Source of the DNA: Apiosordaria backusii
Lineage: Eukaryota > Ascomycota > Sordariomycetes > Sordariales > Lasiosphaeriaceae
Reading direction: 5' to 3'
NCBI GenBank assembly: GCA_030549205.1
Contig: JAUKTV010000002.1
Location: forward strand, 868,001 to 932,000
DNA length: 64,000 bases
Made by a program: the position numbers and the translations under genes
Shown here: one piece after another, positions 9,667-19,968 of the stretch
Numbering within the stretch: the stretch's first letter is position 1
How the letters are laid out: every line of letters begins with the position of its first letter
The notes under the pieces: model-generated
Database searches by the model: none
Seen by the model: the letters and a program-made list of their open reading frames with translations, nothing else
Told to the model about the DNA's origin: nothing

Positions 9667-10130
9667 ATGAAGACCACCGCTCTCATCTCCATCGCTGCTG
9701 CTGCCGCCTTTGCTGGCTTCACTTCCGCAGCCCCTTCTCCCGCCCCCGCCCCGGGTGTTAACCACCTCGCCTTCAACGTGCCCGCCCCGGAGAAAAACTC
9801 GTCGAGCCTCGATGCCAGAGGGCTGTAAGTCACCTTCACTTGCACAGTCTTCTCACACGCCGGTGGTGGTGCTGACACCTTACAAGCCACAAGCGCTGGG
9901 ACTTCAACGTCTACGTGACCGAGCACGACAACTGGAACAGCCGCAACGAGGTCCTCTGGTGGAACAGGGGCCAGTGCTGTAAGCTTTTTTTGGCTTCTAT
10001 GAATTATAATTATTAGAGAAGGTTACCTAATATAACCCCTGGGGAAAAAGTCTCGCTCGGTAACGGCTAAAATAAGATCATTACTTCGTTCGGTTCTCAG
10101 GAAGGTATTACCTATACTATCTACGAGTGA
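9667..10130 (+). pseudogene. Small secreted protein with Kex2-type site, C-terminus disrupted
   Basis: The ATG at 9667 opens a signal peptide (residues 1 to about 21), a Pro/Ala-rich pro-region and an intron at 9825-9886 (GTAAGT, branch CTGAC, AG). The spliced frame reads through a dibasic KR (residues 55-56) into WDFNVYVTEHDNWNSRNEVLWWN and ends near QCC. Past about 9979 the frame is unclear. A downstream block (10032-10130) reads GEKVSLGNG, stop, NKIITSFGSQEGITYTIYE then TGA, with the stop TAA at 10068 being what C-to-T change of CAA would give. I infer a Kex2-processed secreted peptide or effector-like gene whose 3' part was damaged by RIP leaking from neighbouring repeats. The second intron could not be placed. 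Confidence 0.5.
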
Positions 10131-10623
10131 GTATTAGCCCCTAGCAATGCAAGAATTTACTTTTTGTTAACGATGAGAAAAAAAAAACAGTTAGCACAAC
10201 TGCCGCGGAAGCTAGTACTAGCCTATCCGCTACCCTAGTATCCCCAACCTAAAAACCATTGGCAACCCGAACTAGAACGATCGCATCTCGTCTTGGAGGT
10301 GTGACTAAGCTACTTGCTACTTTAGGTAGTTATAGCAGGACTTGGGTGCCTACCTACCTAAGGTAGGGGGGTGGAGATGACGTGGAGGAGGGGAATTGCG
10401 GTGTTAGTAGTCGTGACGTCTGGAGGTCAGCACGTCTCCGTCTCCGCGCATCTTTGATGGTACCAAAAACCGGTTAGGTACCTCTTAGACTTGAGTGCGG
10501 ATGATTGAGGCATGAGGGGTTGATTCTCGGTTCGCTCCTTTAACAGTAGTAAACTTCTCTTTATACCTAGGTAATACAACGAAAGCTTTCAGACCATCAT
10601 TTGCCCAGCAAACTGGACTATAC
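10131..10623. other. Intergenic, nothing recognised
   Basis: Normal composition with several copies of the TAGGTACCTAC-like motif scattered through intergenic DNA of this window. No gene or RNA is supportable. Confidence 0.4.
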
Positions 10624-11283
10624 CTAGCAGTCCGTGTCTCTTAACGAAGGGTCCTCAAGCGCAGCTTCTTCCACCTGCCCCCTGTAGGACATGACCATAT
10701 CCATGTCGACGGCATATTCCGCCAAGGGCACGGCAAGAGCCTTCTCCAGGCGGCTGTAGACCTCCACATCGCTGTAGGTAGACAGCATGTCAGCTCGGCC
10801 GGCTAGGGCAAATGCGTAGGTACCTAATAAAGGGTTCCAGTTGGGGAGTGCCTCAACTTACTATTGCGTGACAAAGGTAATGACATGCCCCGAATCACCG
10901 GCAGCAACATGACCTACGCTGTTGAGGCGTTCGTTGTATGTGTCGGGGTCCATTTTCCTTGTGAGGCTGAAGTTGATAATGCGATGGACGTCAGGGATCA
11001 TGGGGTCGAGGGTCGCCGCGACGTCGGTTGTCACAACGACATAGCACTCCTTGCGGCGGAGCTTATCCAAAGCAGCTGCTCGCGCCGATGGGGAAAGATG
11101 GCTTTGAAGCGAAATGGCGCCTATCTTGAGGGTGTCGAGCAGACGAGAGACCCGGCGCGTCTCGGAAACGGATCGGGTGAAGATGGCTGTCGTCTGGCCG
11201 GCCCTCTCCGCCTCGTTGCAGAGGTGGACGAGGTAGGCGTCCTTGAGTCGTCGATTTAGGAAAAGGTAGGAATGGTGCACCAT
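10624..11283 (-). pseudogene. RRP3/DDX47-like DEAD-box helicase, C-terminal (RecA2) fragment
   Basis: Exon 1 is 11283-10862 and exon 2 10771-10624, joined over a 90-bp intron with GTAAGT, branch CTGAC and AG. The splice restores the family sequence FVTQ-YDVE exactly, giving 189 residues. It matches the second RecA domain and tail of Rrp3-type rRNA-processing helicases (YLVHLCNE, AIFTRSVSETRR, YDVEVYSRLEKAL). The whole N-terminal RecA1 domain with Walker A and DEAD box is absent. Motif V (ATDVAARGLDIP in the family) reads TTDVAATLDPMIP, and the arginines of motif VI (HRxGRxxR) are lost. It cannot be an active helicase. It is most likely a diverged partial duplicate of an rRNA-processing helicase gene; the upstream 600 bp show no missing half. 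Confidence 0.65.
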
Positions 11284-11849
11284 GGTGGAAATAATAATGG
11301 GGCCTATGCTAGACGTTGTCGTGTGGGGATTTTGTACCCTTGCTTTGTTGGGTTGATCGCTTGGTTTTCTGTCAGGCCCAGCAAGACTTTTGGTGTTGGA
11401 GAAGAGGAAAAGATTATTCGTGAAAATCTTGTGGGCAGGTATCTAAGAAGGTTTGGGCATGATCCGACTCTGCGCGCCATTGATCAAGCCACACCGGTTG
11501 GCTTACGCCAATCCAATCCACGGCTTCCCAGGTTCGGTCCGAAGAAAAAAAAACCTTATATACCTGGTAATTAAGAGATCACTATATTTGCCATTAAACA
11601 GAATTATGCCTTCTTCAAGAAGTAAGAGAATGAGATGCCTCCCGAACTTCCAAGTTCCAGAGCTGATAGGTCCCAAACGCTCCTACCGTGTCCAAACCCA
11701 GGAAGACCTGTTCCCGACTACCGTGCCACAATCCTCGTATTGGGGCACAGAGGCCATGCCGCCACTGACAGGACGAGGGGGGATCTTCTTGCTGGACCCT
11801 TGGAGCAGACGGAACACCGCAATGATCTTTTTGGTCAAATTGAAACCAT
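11284..11849. other. Intergenic, nothing recognised
   Basis: Only short ORFs occur, and no homology to the missing helicase half was seen on the minus strand. Confidence 0.35.
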
Positions 11850-12551
11850 TTAAGCAGAGGGTGTACCGGGGTTACCTTGTTGCTTGACCTCTTGCGTAGA
11901 GGGGGCTCCGGGTGGCAGCTGTCCCGCACGGATCTTAGCTTTGCGGAGTCTGCGCCTCTGGGTCTTGGAAACTCGCTTAGAAGGAATGGGAGTCTCTTCC
12001 AAAGCCTTCTTCGTCTCCGGATACCACGGTTGGATGCCGGCCTCCATCGCTTGTCCGGCTTCGGACACCAGGATCTCCCACTCGTTCGCCCACCACGCGC
12101 GCGCCTTTGGGTCAGTCCTCTTGGCATATTCCCATACGCGAATCAGGGAGGCCAGCACCCTGTCAGCTCTGCCGTCAGGCTCCCTCTTGCCGTTGCCGGG
12201 AGTACTAGCGTCGAATGAATACTTCCTGAGGGTGGTCAAGAGGTGGTAGGCCGTCTCTACGCACCCCTTGTCTCCTGTCGCCGAGATCTTTTGGATCGGG
12301 TCGATAAACTGCTTCATGGCCCGGCTGAGAGTGTCGCTACTTGCGCCTTGGTTGCCCTGTTTGATTTTGCAGAGAATCCTTTTATGGGTCTCGTACATGT
12401 TTGTCTCGAGATCATCGCCGGCCCGACCAGATCGATTCACGCGATTCTTGAGAAGCTCCTTCAAGGTTGCGGAAGCCCCTTTGAACAGAGCCATCATGCC
12501 CTTCATCATCAAGACCCGTCCATAGACCCTGAGAAAGGTTGCGGCCGCCAT
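11850..12551 (-). CDS. Hypothetical protein, 233 residues
   Basis: An uninterrupted frame from the ATG at 12551. The protein looks mainly helical. It has a Trp-rich segment (residues about 140-160, VWEYAKRTDPKARAWWANEW) and a very basic stretch near residues 192-209 (SKRVSKTQRRRLRKAKIRAG) that could be a nuclear localisation or nucleic-acid-binding segment. It ends in a Gly/Pro/Gln tail. A further frame on the same strand (12837-12412) contributes a plausible upstream segment (ATVRRLVWLPLRCYDH), so the gene may be longer or spliced, but I found no convincing intron. I do not recognise the family. It lies in a gene-poor, repeat-flanked zone and could be a mobile-element accessory gene or a relic. 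Confidence 0.4.
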   Translation of the reverse strand: MAAATFLRVYGRVLMMKGMMALFKGASATLKELLKNRVNRSGRAGDDLETNMYETHKRILCKIKQGNQGASSDTLSRAMKQFIDPIQKISATGDKGCVETAYHLLTTLRKYSFDASTPGNGKREPDGRADRVLASLIRVWEYAKRTDPKARAWWANEWEILVSEAGQAMEAGIQPWYPETKKALEETPIPSKRVSKTQRRRLRKAKIRAGQLPPGAPSTQEVKQQGNPGTPSA

Positions 12552-13222
12552 ATTTTAGGAGTTCCGGTGTCCGACTGGGATAAATCCTTAATGGACAGGC
12601 CTTGCCGAACTTGTTTATCAAGAAATTCCAACCATCCTTCAGAGCTTCGTCAACCCGACTGTGATCGTAGCAGCGCAGTGGAAGCCAGACCAATCTACGA
12701 ACCGTGGCCTTGAAGTACCTACTCCCTTTGGAGATACAGACAATTGCGGAGGTCATTTTGCAAGGAGCTCGATTCGGCTTAATCGTGGCATCTGATATTC
12801 GTGCTGGCCATCGAACGTAACTACAGAAGACGTCCAAAGTTTGTTACTTCGCTGTCACTTTTCAATTGGGTATACCTACGATCGCGAAACCTTATTAGCA
12901 TTATAGGCCGTAGAGGGCAAGCTTGGACCTTTCTACAATAAGGTCAATCCTTAATTCGGGTATATACCTCTATTAAATACGAAACGCAAAAGCATAGGTA
13001 AAGGATACTCCAGCAAGGACGCGTTAATGCTATAGGTCTTGGGTCACCTTATGGAAACGCTGTTATGATAGGTATAGATTGCCGTCTCCAAACAGTTCAG
13101 ATCGTTTCTAGACAGCTAGAATAGTCAGATTCATCCAAGATAGGCCAGACCCCATTTTCGGCTCAACTTATCTTATTGTCCACCTTATTCTTCTCTACTA
13201 AGCCTTATACCAACCAGCTGAT

Positions 13223-13990
13223 ATTAAGCAAACCTCCCGCTTTCTCTTACTTAGAAGCTGCCAACTAAATGCTTTTAAGCAACCCTCTTATAGTCCGTTA
13301 TCCAACGTCCGTCCGACCTACTGGTCCAACCGAAAACTATTAAGCAACCCTCTCTCTTCTTCCCTTTAACCAGAAGCTGCTAACCCAACTTAAGCTAGCA
13401 ACCCCCCTATAGCCTAATATCTGTCCATCCCAACGCTATTAAGCAACCCTCCCTTAGCTCCCTTAGCCTACTGCCCAACGTCCGTCTAACCTACTGGTCT
13501 AACCGAGCACTATTAAGCAACCCTCTCTCCTCTTCCCTTTAACTAGAAGCCGCTAACCCAGCTCTAGTAAGCAACCCCTCTACAGCCCAATATCTATCCA
13601 GCCCAACGCTATTAAGCAACCTTCCCATAGCCTAACATCCGTCTAACCGAAAGATATTAAGCAACCCTTCCTCCTCTTCCCCTTAACTAAAAGCCGCTAA
13701 CCTAACGCTATTAAACAATACCCCCACAGCTTAACGTCTATTTAGCCGGCAATATCAAGTAACTCTTCTTCCTCTTTCCCTTAATTAGAAACGTAACTAC
13801 CTAACGCTATTAAGCAATACTTCCGTTTTTGCTTACATTCCTCTATCTAATTGGGCTATATTAAGCAACCCTCCTGCTCCTACTTACGTTGTTCTATTTA
13901 ACCAGACGATATTAATTAACCCTTCCGCTACTGCTTATATTCTGCCTTTGCGAAGGGGATCTGTCTGATAGGCCGATGTTAAGCAAGGTT
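13223..13990. repeat. Degenerate satellite-like array of ATTAAGCAACCCTC
   Basis: The motif ATTAAGCAACCCTC recurs about every 45-75 bp at 13223, 13274, 13339, 13389, 13438, 13512, 13565, 13611, 13655, 13709, 13753, 13809 and 13859, with decayed copies at 13911 and 13978. A higher-order period of 173 bp is visible: 13339 to 13512 and 13438 to 13611, with intervening text also similar (TCTCTCTTCTTCCCTTTAAC). A lone extra copy lies at 14324. Variation is largely C-to-T, consistent with ageing by RIP or deamination. Confidence 0.75.
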
Positions 13991-14357
13991 GCCCTACCGT
14001 AGGTTGGTTGGACGGTGTACCGGGATGTGTAGCTTTGAGACTATGTGGAAGGAACTTAGCCGATAATGAGGCAGATAGGACTGAACAAAGTTTGGTGCCT
14101 TGGTAGGTAGATGACGCGGAGTTTGGTTATGGCGTGTGATAAGGTGGGCGTTAGGCGGTGGGTGGCGACGATTGGTTGGGGTATGGACGGTAGGTTGCGG
14201 ATGGGGGTGGAGTCGTCAAATGCGGGAGCCGGAAGCTGGATAATTGGATAATGTGCCAGTGTTATAGCTGCTGCCGTGAGAGATCGAGTTGAAGATATAT
14301 CCCTAGCCGAAGCGGCAAGCCTATATTAAGCAACCCTCCCTCCCACCCATAAACCCA

Positions 14358-14705
14358 ATGCCCGAAGGCGAATCAGCGGCCGCCCAAGTTGAACCGCTCA
14401 ATGGCGGCTATCGCCGCCAGCAAGGCGGCCTCCCTCCGGAGGGCCACCCGCCACCGGCGCAGACAGCCGCAGGTCGCCATCCTGCAGTAAACCTCGGTCA
14501 GCCCATATTCCTTGTTTTTGGTATATTTACTTGTGCGGCGGGAATGGAAAAAGAACGAAATGGGGAGAAACGCTTCGAGCTAGGACTTACTATGCGGCCG
14601 CAGCCGCCTGCGTCTTGGCCTCGGCGGCGGCGAGCCGGGCCCGCAGCGCCCGCAAGGCGAGGCGCTGGGAGCGGCGGCGGGGGGCTGCTGGCGTCTGCGG
14701 CCTAG
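14358..14705. other. GC-rich island with two NotI-type GCGGCCGC sites
   Basis: Abruptly GC-rich, low-complexity sequence between the repeat array and a microsatellite. The minus strand reads Ala/Arg-rich helical fragments such as LRALRARLAAAEAKTQAAAAA and REAALLAAIAAIERF, ended by stops. No start, intron or family is clear, so it may be fragments of a former gene. Confidence 0.35.
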
Positions 14706-14825
14706 AACTAACAGTCAGTTATCACATGCATTGCCAACGATAGGAATCAACTATGCAACTGCATTGATGGCACCGCAACATGGAATGAGTACATGTGGGT
14801 ATGCAATGAGGGGCATGAAGCACTA

Positions 14826-14945
14826 ACATTGTTGTTGTTGTTATTGTTGTTCTTGTTGTTGCTGTTGTTGTTGTTGCTGTTGTTGTTGTTGCTGTTGTTG
14901 TTGCTGCTCCTGTTGTTGTTGTTGTTGTTGATGTTGATGTTGTTG
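14826..14945. repeat. TTG/CAA trinucleotide microsatellite
   Basis: About 120 bp of imperfect TTG repeats with TTA, CTG and TTC interruptions. The long poly-Leu and poly-Asn frames here are repeat artefacts. Confidence 0.9.
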
Positions 14946-16030
14946 GTCAAAGATCAAAAACCAAAATGCAGCGTCCTAGGCCACACCACACACCTGAGCG
15001 TCCATGCTGGGTGCTTTCCCAACACCTACCTACATCAAACCACCTGCTGTAAGTTGAAGACGGACTTCCTTGAGAAACACCGAGTGGTAGCAAAGACAGG
15101 ACAGGAGGCCAACCAAGGTGCCAAATCTCTTTCCGAAGCTATCAAGGGCAGTAGCGGCTTGATGGATATCGAAGGCACCGGGCGCAGGACAGAGGAGGTA
15201 CTCACCTACCTCGTTATGGTAGGCAGGTATGCGCAATCTACATTCTAGACTGATTGGAAAGAGCTCTGCTGTCTGTCTTAGCCATACCCTTAGGGTAATG
15301 CCTTCAATCTTTATCGCATCTTTGATGCTTTCCTTACTGTGCTGACATCACTTCTAATGCTTTGACATTCGTTGCTCTTCCTGCGCTTGTGTCCCTACTA
15401 ACTTTAGCTGCGAGGAAGGTCAGGCACGATTCGTTTGCAATTCGTCCCAACTTAGCCTACGCACGACAAGCTATATTGCAATAGTTTGGGATTTCAGCGT
15501 TATTAGTAGATGCCTGTAAGCGTAATTAGAAAGGGCTTTTAGAAAGGTTGACTCACTATTTCAATCCCGATCTCTCCTCTACAAGGTGTGCTGTGACGAG
15601 TATATGGCAAATTTGTTCAAACCATTCCATAGCTCCTTTTGGCTACTAGAATACGCTTGTAAGCAGGGGGAAAATGCCTATAATTCTATCCTAAATAAGG
15701 CCTGCTGTTGGTGTGAGTGTAACAGCTGCCGATATGGTTGGACGATTAATAAAACCCTTAAGGCTCTGCAGTTTGACCCGAATGACAATCTTCTGTCTCT
15801 AATGGCATTCTTTCACTGACGTCGTCACCGTAGCTGACATTACTCATTCTCCAAATGACTCGACATTTCCCTTCTACTTCAAGCCCATCCTCACTCCCCC
15901 GAAGGCCCCAACAACCTTGTCCCCGTCCTTTCTACCCTTCCTAAATCCGGCGTCCTATCCGCCCTCTACTTAACCCTCTTTGTAACCGTATACCGATTTC
16001 TATCACAATTCCCCGTCCTTACCGTCGTAA
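14946..16030. other. Intergenic, nothing supportable
   Basis: Normal-composition DNA. A 77-codon cysteine-containing ORF at 15586-15819 has no recognisable feature. From about 15840 the sequence becomes pyrimidine-rich with hydrophobic-looking codons interrupted by stops, which may be the edge of a damaged gene. Confidence 0.3.
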
Positions 16031-16890
16031 CATGGTAAACATTCTACGTCTCCCTCCTATCCGGACTTATAAAGAACCTGTTATCTGATTATTAGTACCT
16101 ATCCTACCCCCTTTATAACTAAAATAATTTATAAAAAGATACTTATATATTATACTCCGTCCTCTAATTCCCCTTATTAAAATCAAAAACTAGCTCCCTT
16201 TCCTTTTCCTAATTCCCTTTCTCTATTAAATTAGTCTTAATATAAGTAAGATTTAATGTTAAATAAAGTAGTATTTAGATACTATGATAAGTAGATAGGT
16301 TTGGACTTTTAAGTATATTAACTTATAGTCTTATTTTTAGACTACTATTAATACCTTTTTTTTTTAAAGTTATAATTTTAATAAGAAATTCTACTATTCT
16401 ATAAAGCCTTATATAGCCTAATATTAATTTTATTTATATAATCCTTTAATATATATTATTTATATTTTTTCTTTATTATATAAGATAACTTCTATAATAA
16501 TTTGACTGTAGTAATTAAGCCTGCAAAAGCGGTAATTAATATTTAAAAACTAAGTAGGTATAACGCTATAAGTGCTAATTATTATTAAAAAGCGATAAAG
16601 TATTTAATTAAGAAAATAGGACAGTAGTTAAAAAGAGTAGTATATCGTTTTATACGACGATTCGACTTTATTTTATAGAGTATTTAGACTTAAACGTGGT
16701 TAACTTAGACATTCTGAAATTAAGGATATTTTAAAGCTAAGATTAACTCTTAATAAAGAAGTAGGGTGGCAGAGTACCGCTCCTAACTATATACCTCCAC
16801 TAAGTCCAAAAGCGGCAATATATTTCCTTCGACCGGAAAGAACAAATATAATACCTATCCTCTCAAGTCTCTCTATTCACCCATATGATT
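16031..16890. other. AT-rich RIP-type relic
   Basis: TA-dominated sequence without open frames, bordered by normal DNA, as expected of a small RIP-mutated repeat. No family recognised. It lies about 350 bp from the damaged Alt a 1-like gene. Confidence 0.5.
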
Positions 16891-17222
16891 GGAGATATAC
16901 ATTCTGAGCATCTGGGTAGGTCTGAGTCTGGTTTCACCACTACATTGCTGACTGCGTACATTTCAAGCAGACGAAATTCTGTCACGGAGGTATGATAGCG
17001 TTTAAACACACGCAGGTGCAATTTTGCACGATTTGCAATTCAGGGTTTACTTTAAGCTAGAGACCATCAAACTTCAGGGCCTAGAACTAGGTACAGTGTA
17101 TACCCGATATTGACAATCCGCCTATGAGCCAACGGCTGGCTTTAGCCAACTATTCTCGAACCGGCCCCGTTTGTCAGAGCGCAAAGTGTTGTATACCTTA
17201 CTATATACCCAAACGACAAGCC

Positions 17223-17865
17223 TTACAACGCCGTCACACTCTCTGCCTCAATCGTAGCGTCAACCGGCGTGCATTTGATGTCCCGGCTGCTATAAATCTG
17301 CCCAGGAGTCCAGTTAGGATTTGTCGTTGTCATGTCGGTGCAAGTAAGCGTGAAGGTGGTCTCTCCTGTCGCGGCAAACAGTCTGTTCCACTCCGTCAGT
17401 CCCCTTGTTCATCGTCCTCTGCATTCACCTCCCACAGAGTAAAACTTACTTATCGCTGCACCCAATCGTCTCAGTGATCTCGAGCGTCCCACCAGGCCTA
17501 CTGAACTTGAACCCAGCCTTGGCCCCCGCCGGCACATCCGTCCCGACAAGTGCGCACGTATACTCGACGGTTCCGTAAAAGAAGTCAGATAGCTGGCTGC
17601 TCGCGGCGCTGCATTTGGCAGTGTAGGGGACGACGTCGTTGGAGAGATTGAAGTTGACGTATCCCCACGAGTTTTGGTGGGCGGGGTTGGTGAAGACGTA
17701 GGAGGCGTGGAAGTCGAACCCGTGGACCGTCTATTTCAGGGCTTCGAGCGTCTGTGTGCACGTTTTGATTGGATCAGGGGGACCGCCGCTGCATTTGGTT
17801 CGTTTGTGTGGAGTGGCAGCGGACAGGCTGAGGAGGGTGGTGAGGGCGACGAGGATGGACTTCAT
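17223..17865 (-). pseudogene. Alt a 1-like small secreted protein with in-frame stop
   Basis: Exon 1 is 17865-17450, then a 67-bp intron (17449-17383, GTAAGT, branch CTGAC, AG) and exon 2 17382-17223. The splice joins CSDK to LFAATGETTF cleanly. The product has a signal peptide (about residues 1-18), a dibasic KR at 21-22, and a cysteine-containing beta-rich body with FHASYVFTNPAHQNSWGYVNF and YTAKCSAASSQLSDFFYGTVEYTC. I know this pattern from secreted proteins of the Alt a 1-like group of ascomycetes. Codon 45 (17733-17731) is TAG where TGG (Trp) is expected. That is a TpG-to-TpA change, exactly the type RIP makes. The rest is fully open, so the gene seems to have been lost by a single mutation, unless readthrough occurs. 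The 900 bp upstream hold its promoter only. Confidence 0.75.
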
Positions 17866-18832
17866 CTTGCTGTTGGTTTATGACTAGTATCAGAAGTGAA
17901 GGCTTGATACGTGGGAACTGAAGTGTCTGGGGAAAGAACGAGATATTGTAAATAACCAGTTTATATCACCAAGGCGATGCATGCAGAATCAGGCGACGTT
18001 GGTGAGGTGGTCAAGAATACGGAACTCGTATTCAATGCCAAGACATCCAGAATCGGGTCAGTCCCCTGTCCTGTTGTCAGTCTTGGTGCCGATAGTTACC
18101 GGACAGACCTTCCATGGTTCTCTGTGACGCTATCATTGGTAGATAACAGAGTACCATTACCAAACACCTGGTCAGCTGAGCTCTACCGAGACCACAGAGA
18201 TGTCCGTAAAATCCAGGTACATATCAACAATCGATTCCCCCGCCCTGAAGTTTTCAGAAATTTGGATAGTGAGCAATTCTAAAGCACCTTATTCAAGGTT
18301 GTCTACTTGGAATAGTGACCCATCACTCATACCTATTTTTTCCCCCGGCCTTGCCGATCAACATGTCTTCACACCACTACTGGCGGTGATCCAAGTCTTT
18401 GGCGATATGCTGTCGCTCGCGCCAAATCTGGAGCCGTGCTGAGATAAACCAGGAAATCATCCGACTGGAGGAGGATGAGGCAGCCCAAGATTGAGCGGTT
18501 GGCTACACGTCATGAACTGATGGAAAGACTTGAGCGAAATCGCTTAGGTACGATTTGTGGTGAGGCTAGATACCAGCTCGCTATGGAGGGCTAACCCCTC
18601 ATGCACGGCACAGCCACAGCGATGGAAAGTAACTCAAAAGTATAGCATCACTAGGTATGAAGCAATAGTAATCCGTTGTATTATTTTGCTGCTTCCTAAC
18701 TCTCCTCTTGAACCCTCCCCTTGTAACATTTCCTTCTCACTTTCCCAGGTTCCAGTATTTCAAACAAGCCTTCTTCATACCTACTTACCGGGTGTCAATT
18801 TCTCTCAACTCCCTAATTCTCCCCTAGCCTGT
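17866..18832. other. Intergenic between two minus-strand genes
   Basis: Holds the promoter of the damaged secreted-protein gene and the 3' end of the OsmC-like gene. Short ORFs (for example 17977-18282) show no family feature. Confidence 0.35.
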
Positions 18833-19369
18833 TCAAAGCCTCTCATTAACCCACTCACTCTCATACCTAATCCCGCTCAGCTTAAACAGCTGCGTAATCG
18901 GACACCTCCTCTCCACCTCAGACACAAACTTGTCAAACCTCTCCCCCTCCGCATCCGTCTGCACCGTCACGCTCAGCTTCAAGCTCTGCCAGTTCGGGTT
19001 CCCTTGCTCCCCGTTGACCAGTACAGTGGTCGGGAGCTGCGCCTCGACGCTCACATCCCACTTGCCGAGCTTGATCCCGTGGTTGCTCGCCACAACGGAC
19101 CCAGTGACTTGGTTGCAGGCGCTCAGGCTAGCAAGAGAGTAGACCACAGGCGAGGGCGCGGAGTCGGCGCCGCCGAGGACGGGGTAGGTGTCGGCGGTGA
19201 AGGTGTAGGGCTTCCCGGGGACGGAGACTTTCTGGAGGGTGCCGGTGCCGGTGCCGGTCACTTTGACGGGGAGGGTCTGGAGGCGTGTGGGGGTGATTGA
19301 GAATCGGCGCCGAGCTGCTTGGCGTGCAGCTGGGGTGAGGAGGGTGGTGGCGAGGCGTTTGGTGAACAT
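18833..19369 (-). CDS. OsmC-family protein, probably mitochondrial
   Basis: A 178-residue intronless protein. The first about 30 residues are rich in Arg, Ala and Ser without acids (MFTKRLATTLLTPAARQAARRRFS), a typical mitochondrial presequence. The body has the two widely spaced cysteines of the OsmC/Ohr family: Cys85 in SLSACNQVTG and Cys156 in VERRCPITQLF, the second in the usual helical CP context. Family members reduce organic hydroperoxides with these thiols, using lipoylated or thiol reductants. I infer a role in mitochondrial peroxide detoxification. Length fits the family. The gene stands alone, with a 600-bp upstream region before the SnoaL-like gene's 3' end. Confidence 0.85.
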   Translation of the reverse strand: MFTKRLATTLLTPAARQAARRRFSITPTRLQTLPVKVTGTGTGTLQKVSVPGKPYTFTADTYPVLGGADSAPSPVVYSLASLSACNQVTGSVVASNHGIKLGKWDVSVEAQLPTTVLVNGEQGNPNWQSLKLSVTVQTDAEGERFDKFVSEVERRCPITQLFKLSGIRYESEWVNERL

Positions 19370-19968
19370 GTCGTTTTGATCGTGTTGACGGATGATAAAT
19401 GTTGGTGATGAAGTTGTTTACTATGAAAAGTGATGTTTCAGGATGATATGCCTCTGAGGTTACAGCGTGACTTTTAAGGTGGTATTTGGAGCTGTTGTGG
19501 TAGGTGTCACCATTTCATCGCGATTCAGCCCTGGAATGACGAATCTCAAAACTATTACGTATTATGTCTCAAAACATGCCCAATAGAAGATAAACAACCT
19601 TGAGATTGCTTCCTCCACAACAGTTGGGAACTACCCAACCGCAGACGGCGATATATAGGATCATGATTGGCTGAGCCTGGTGTGCAGGGAGAAATGGCCC
19701 AAATGGGCAACTATTCCATTCATGCCTTCAGCTCCCCACCTCAGCTCCAATTGGCATGTTTGGTGAGCCCCTGTCCATGACGCAGATTAGGTATGGAGTC
19801 CCATACAATTTTGGAACAAATTCTCCGTCACGTTATGCGTAGGGCTGGAAGTCGAAGCATGGGATGCCAACGTGATCTCTTTGAGTAAACATGTTCCTGA
19901 TTACCCCTGAATCCCCCTGTGTACCTAGGCGTAAACATATTTCTGATCCAGTATTTTGAACAAAACAA
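19370..19968. other. Promoter region of the OsmC-like gene
   Basis: Non-coding between the OsmC-like start and the 3' end of the next minus-strand gene. No distinct element identified. Confidence 0.4.

Noticed and set aside
14747..15248. Poly-Asn and poly-Leu frames
   Set aside because: Translations of the TTG microsatellite.
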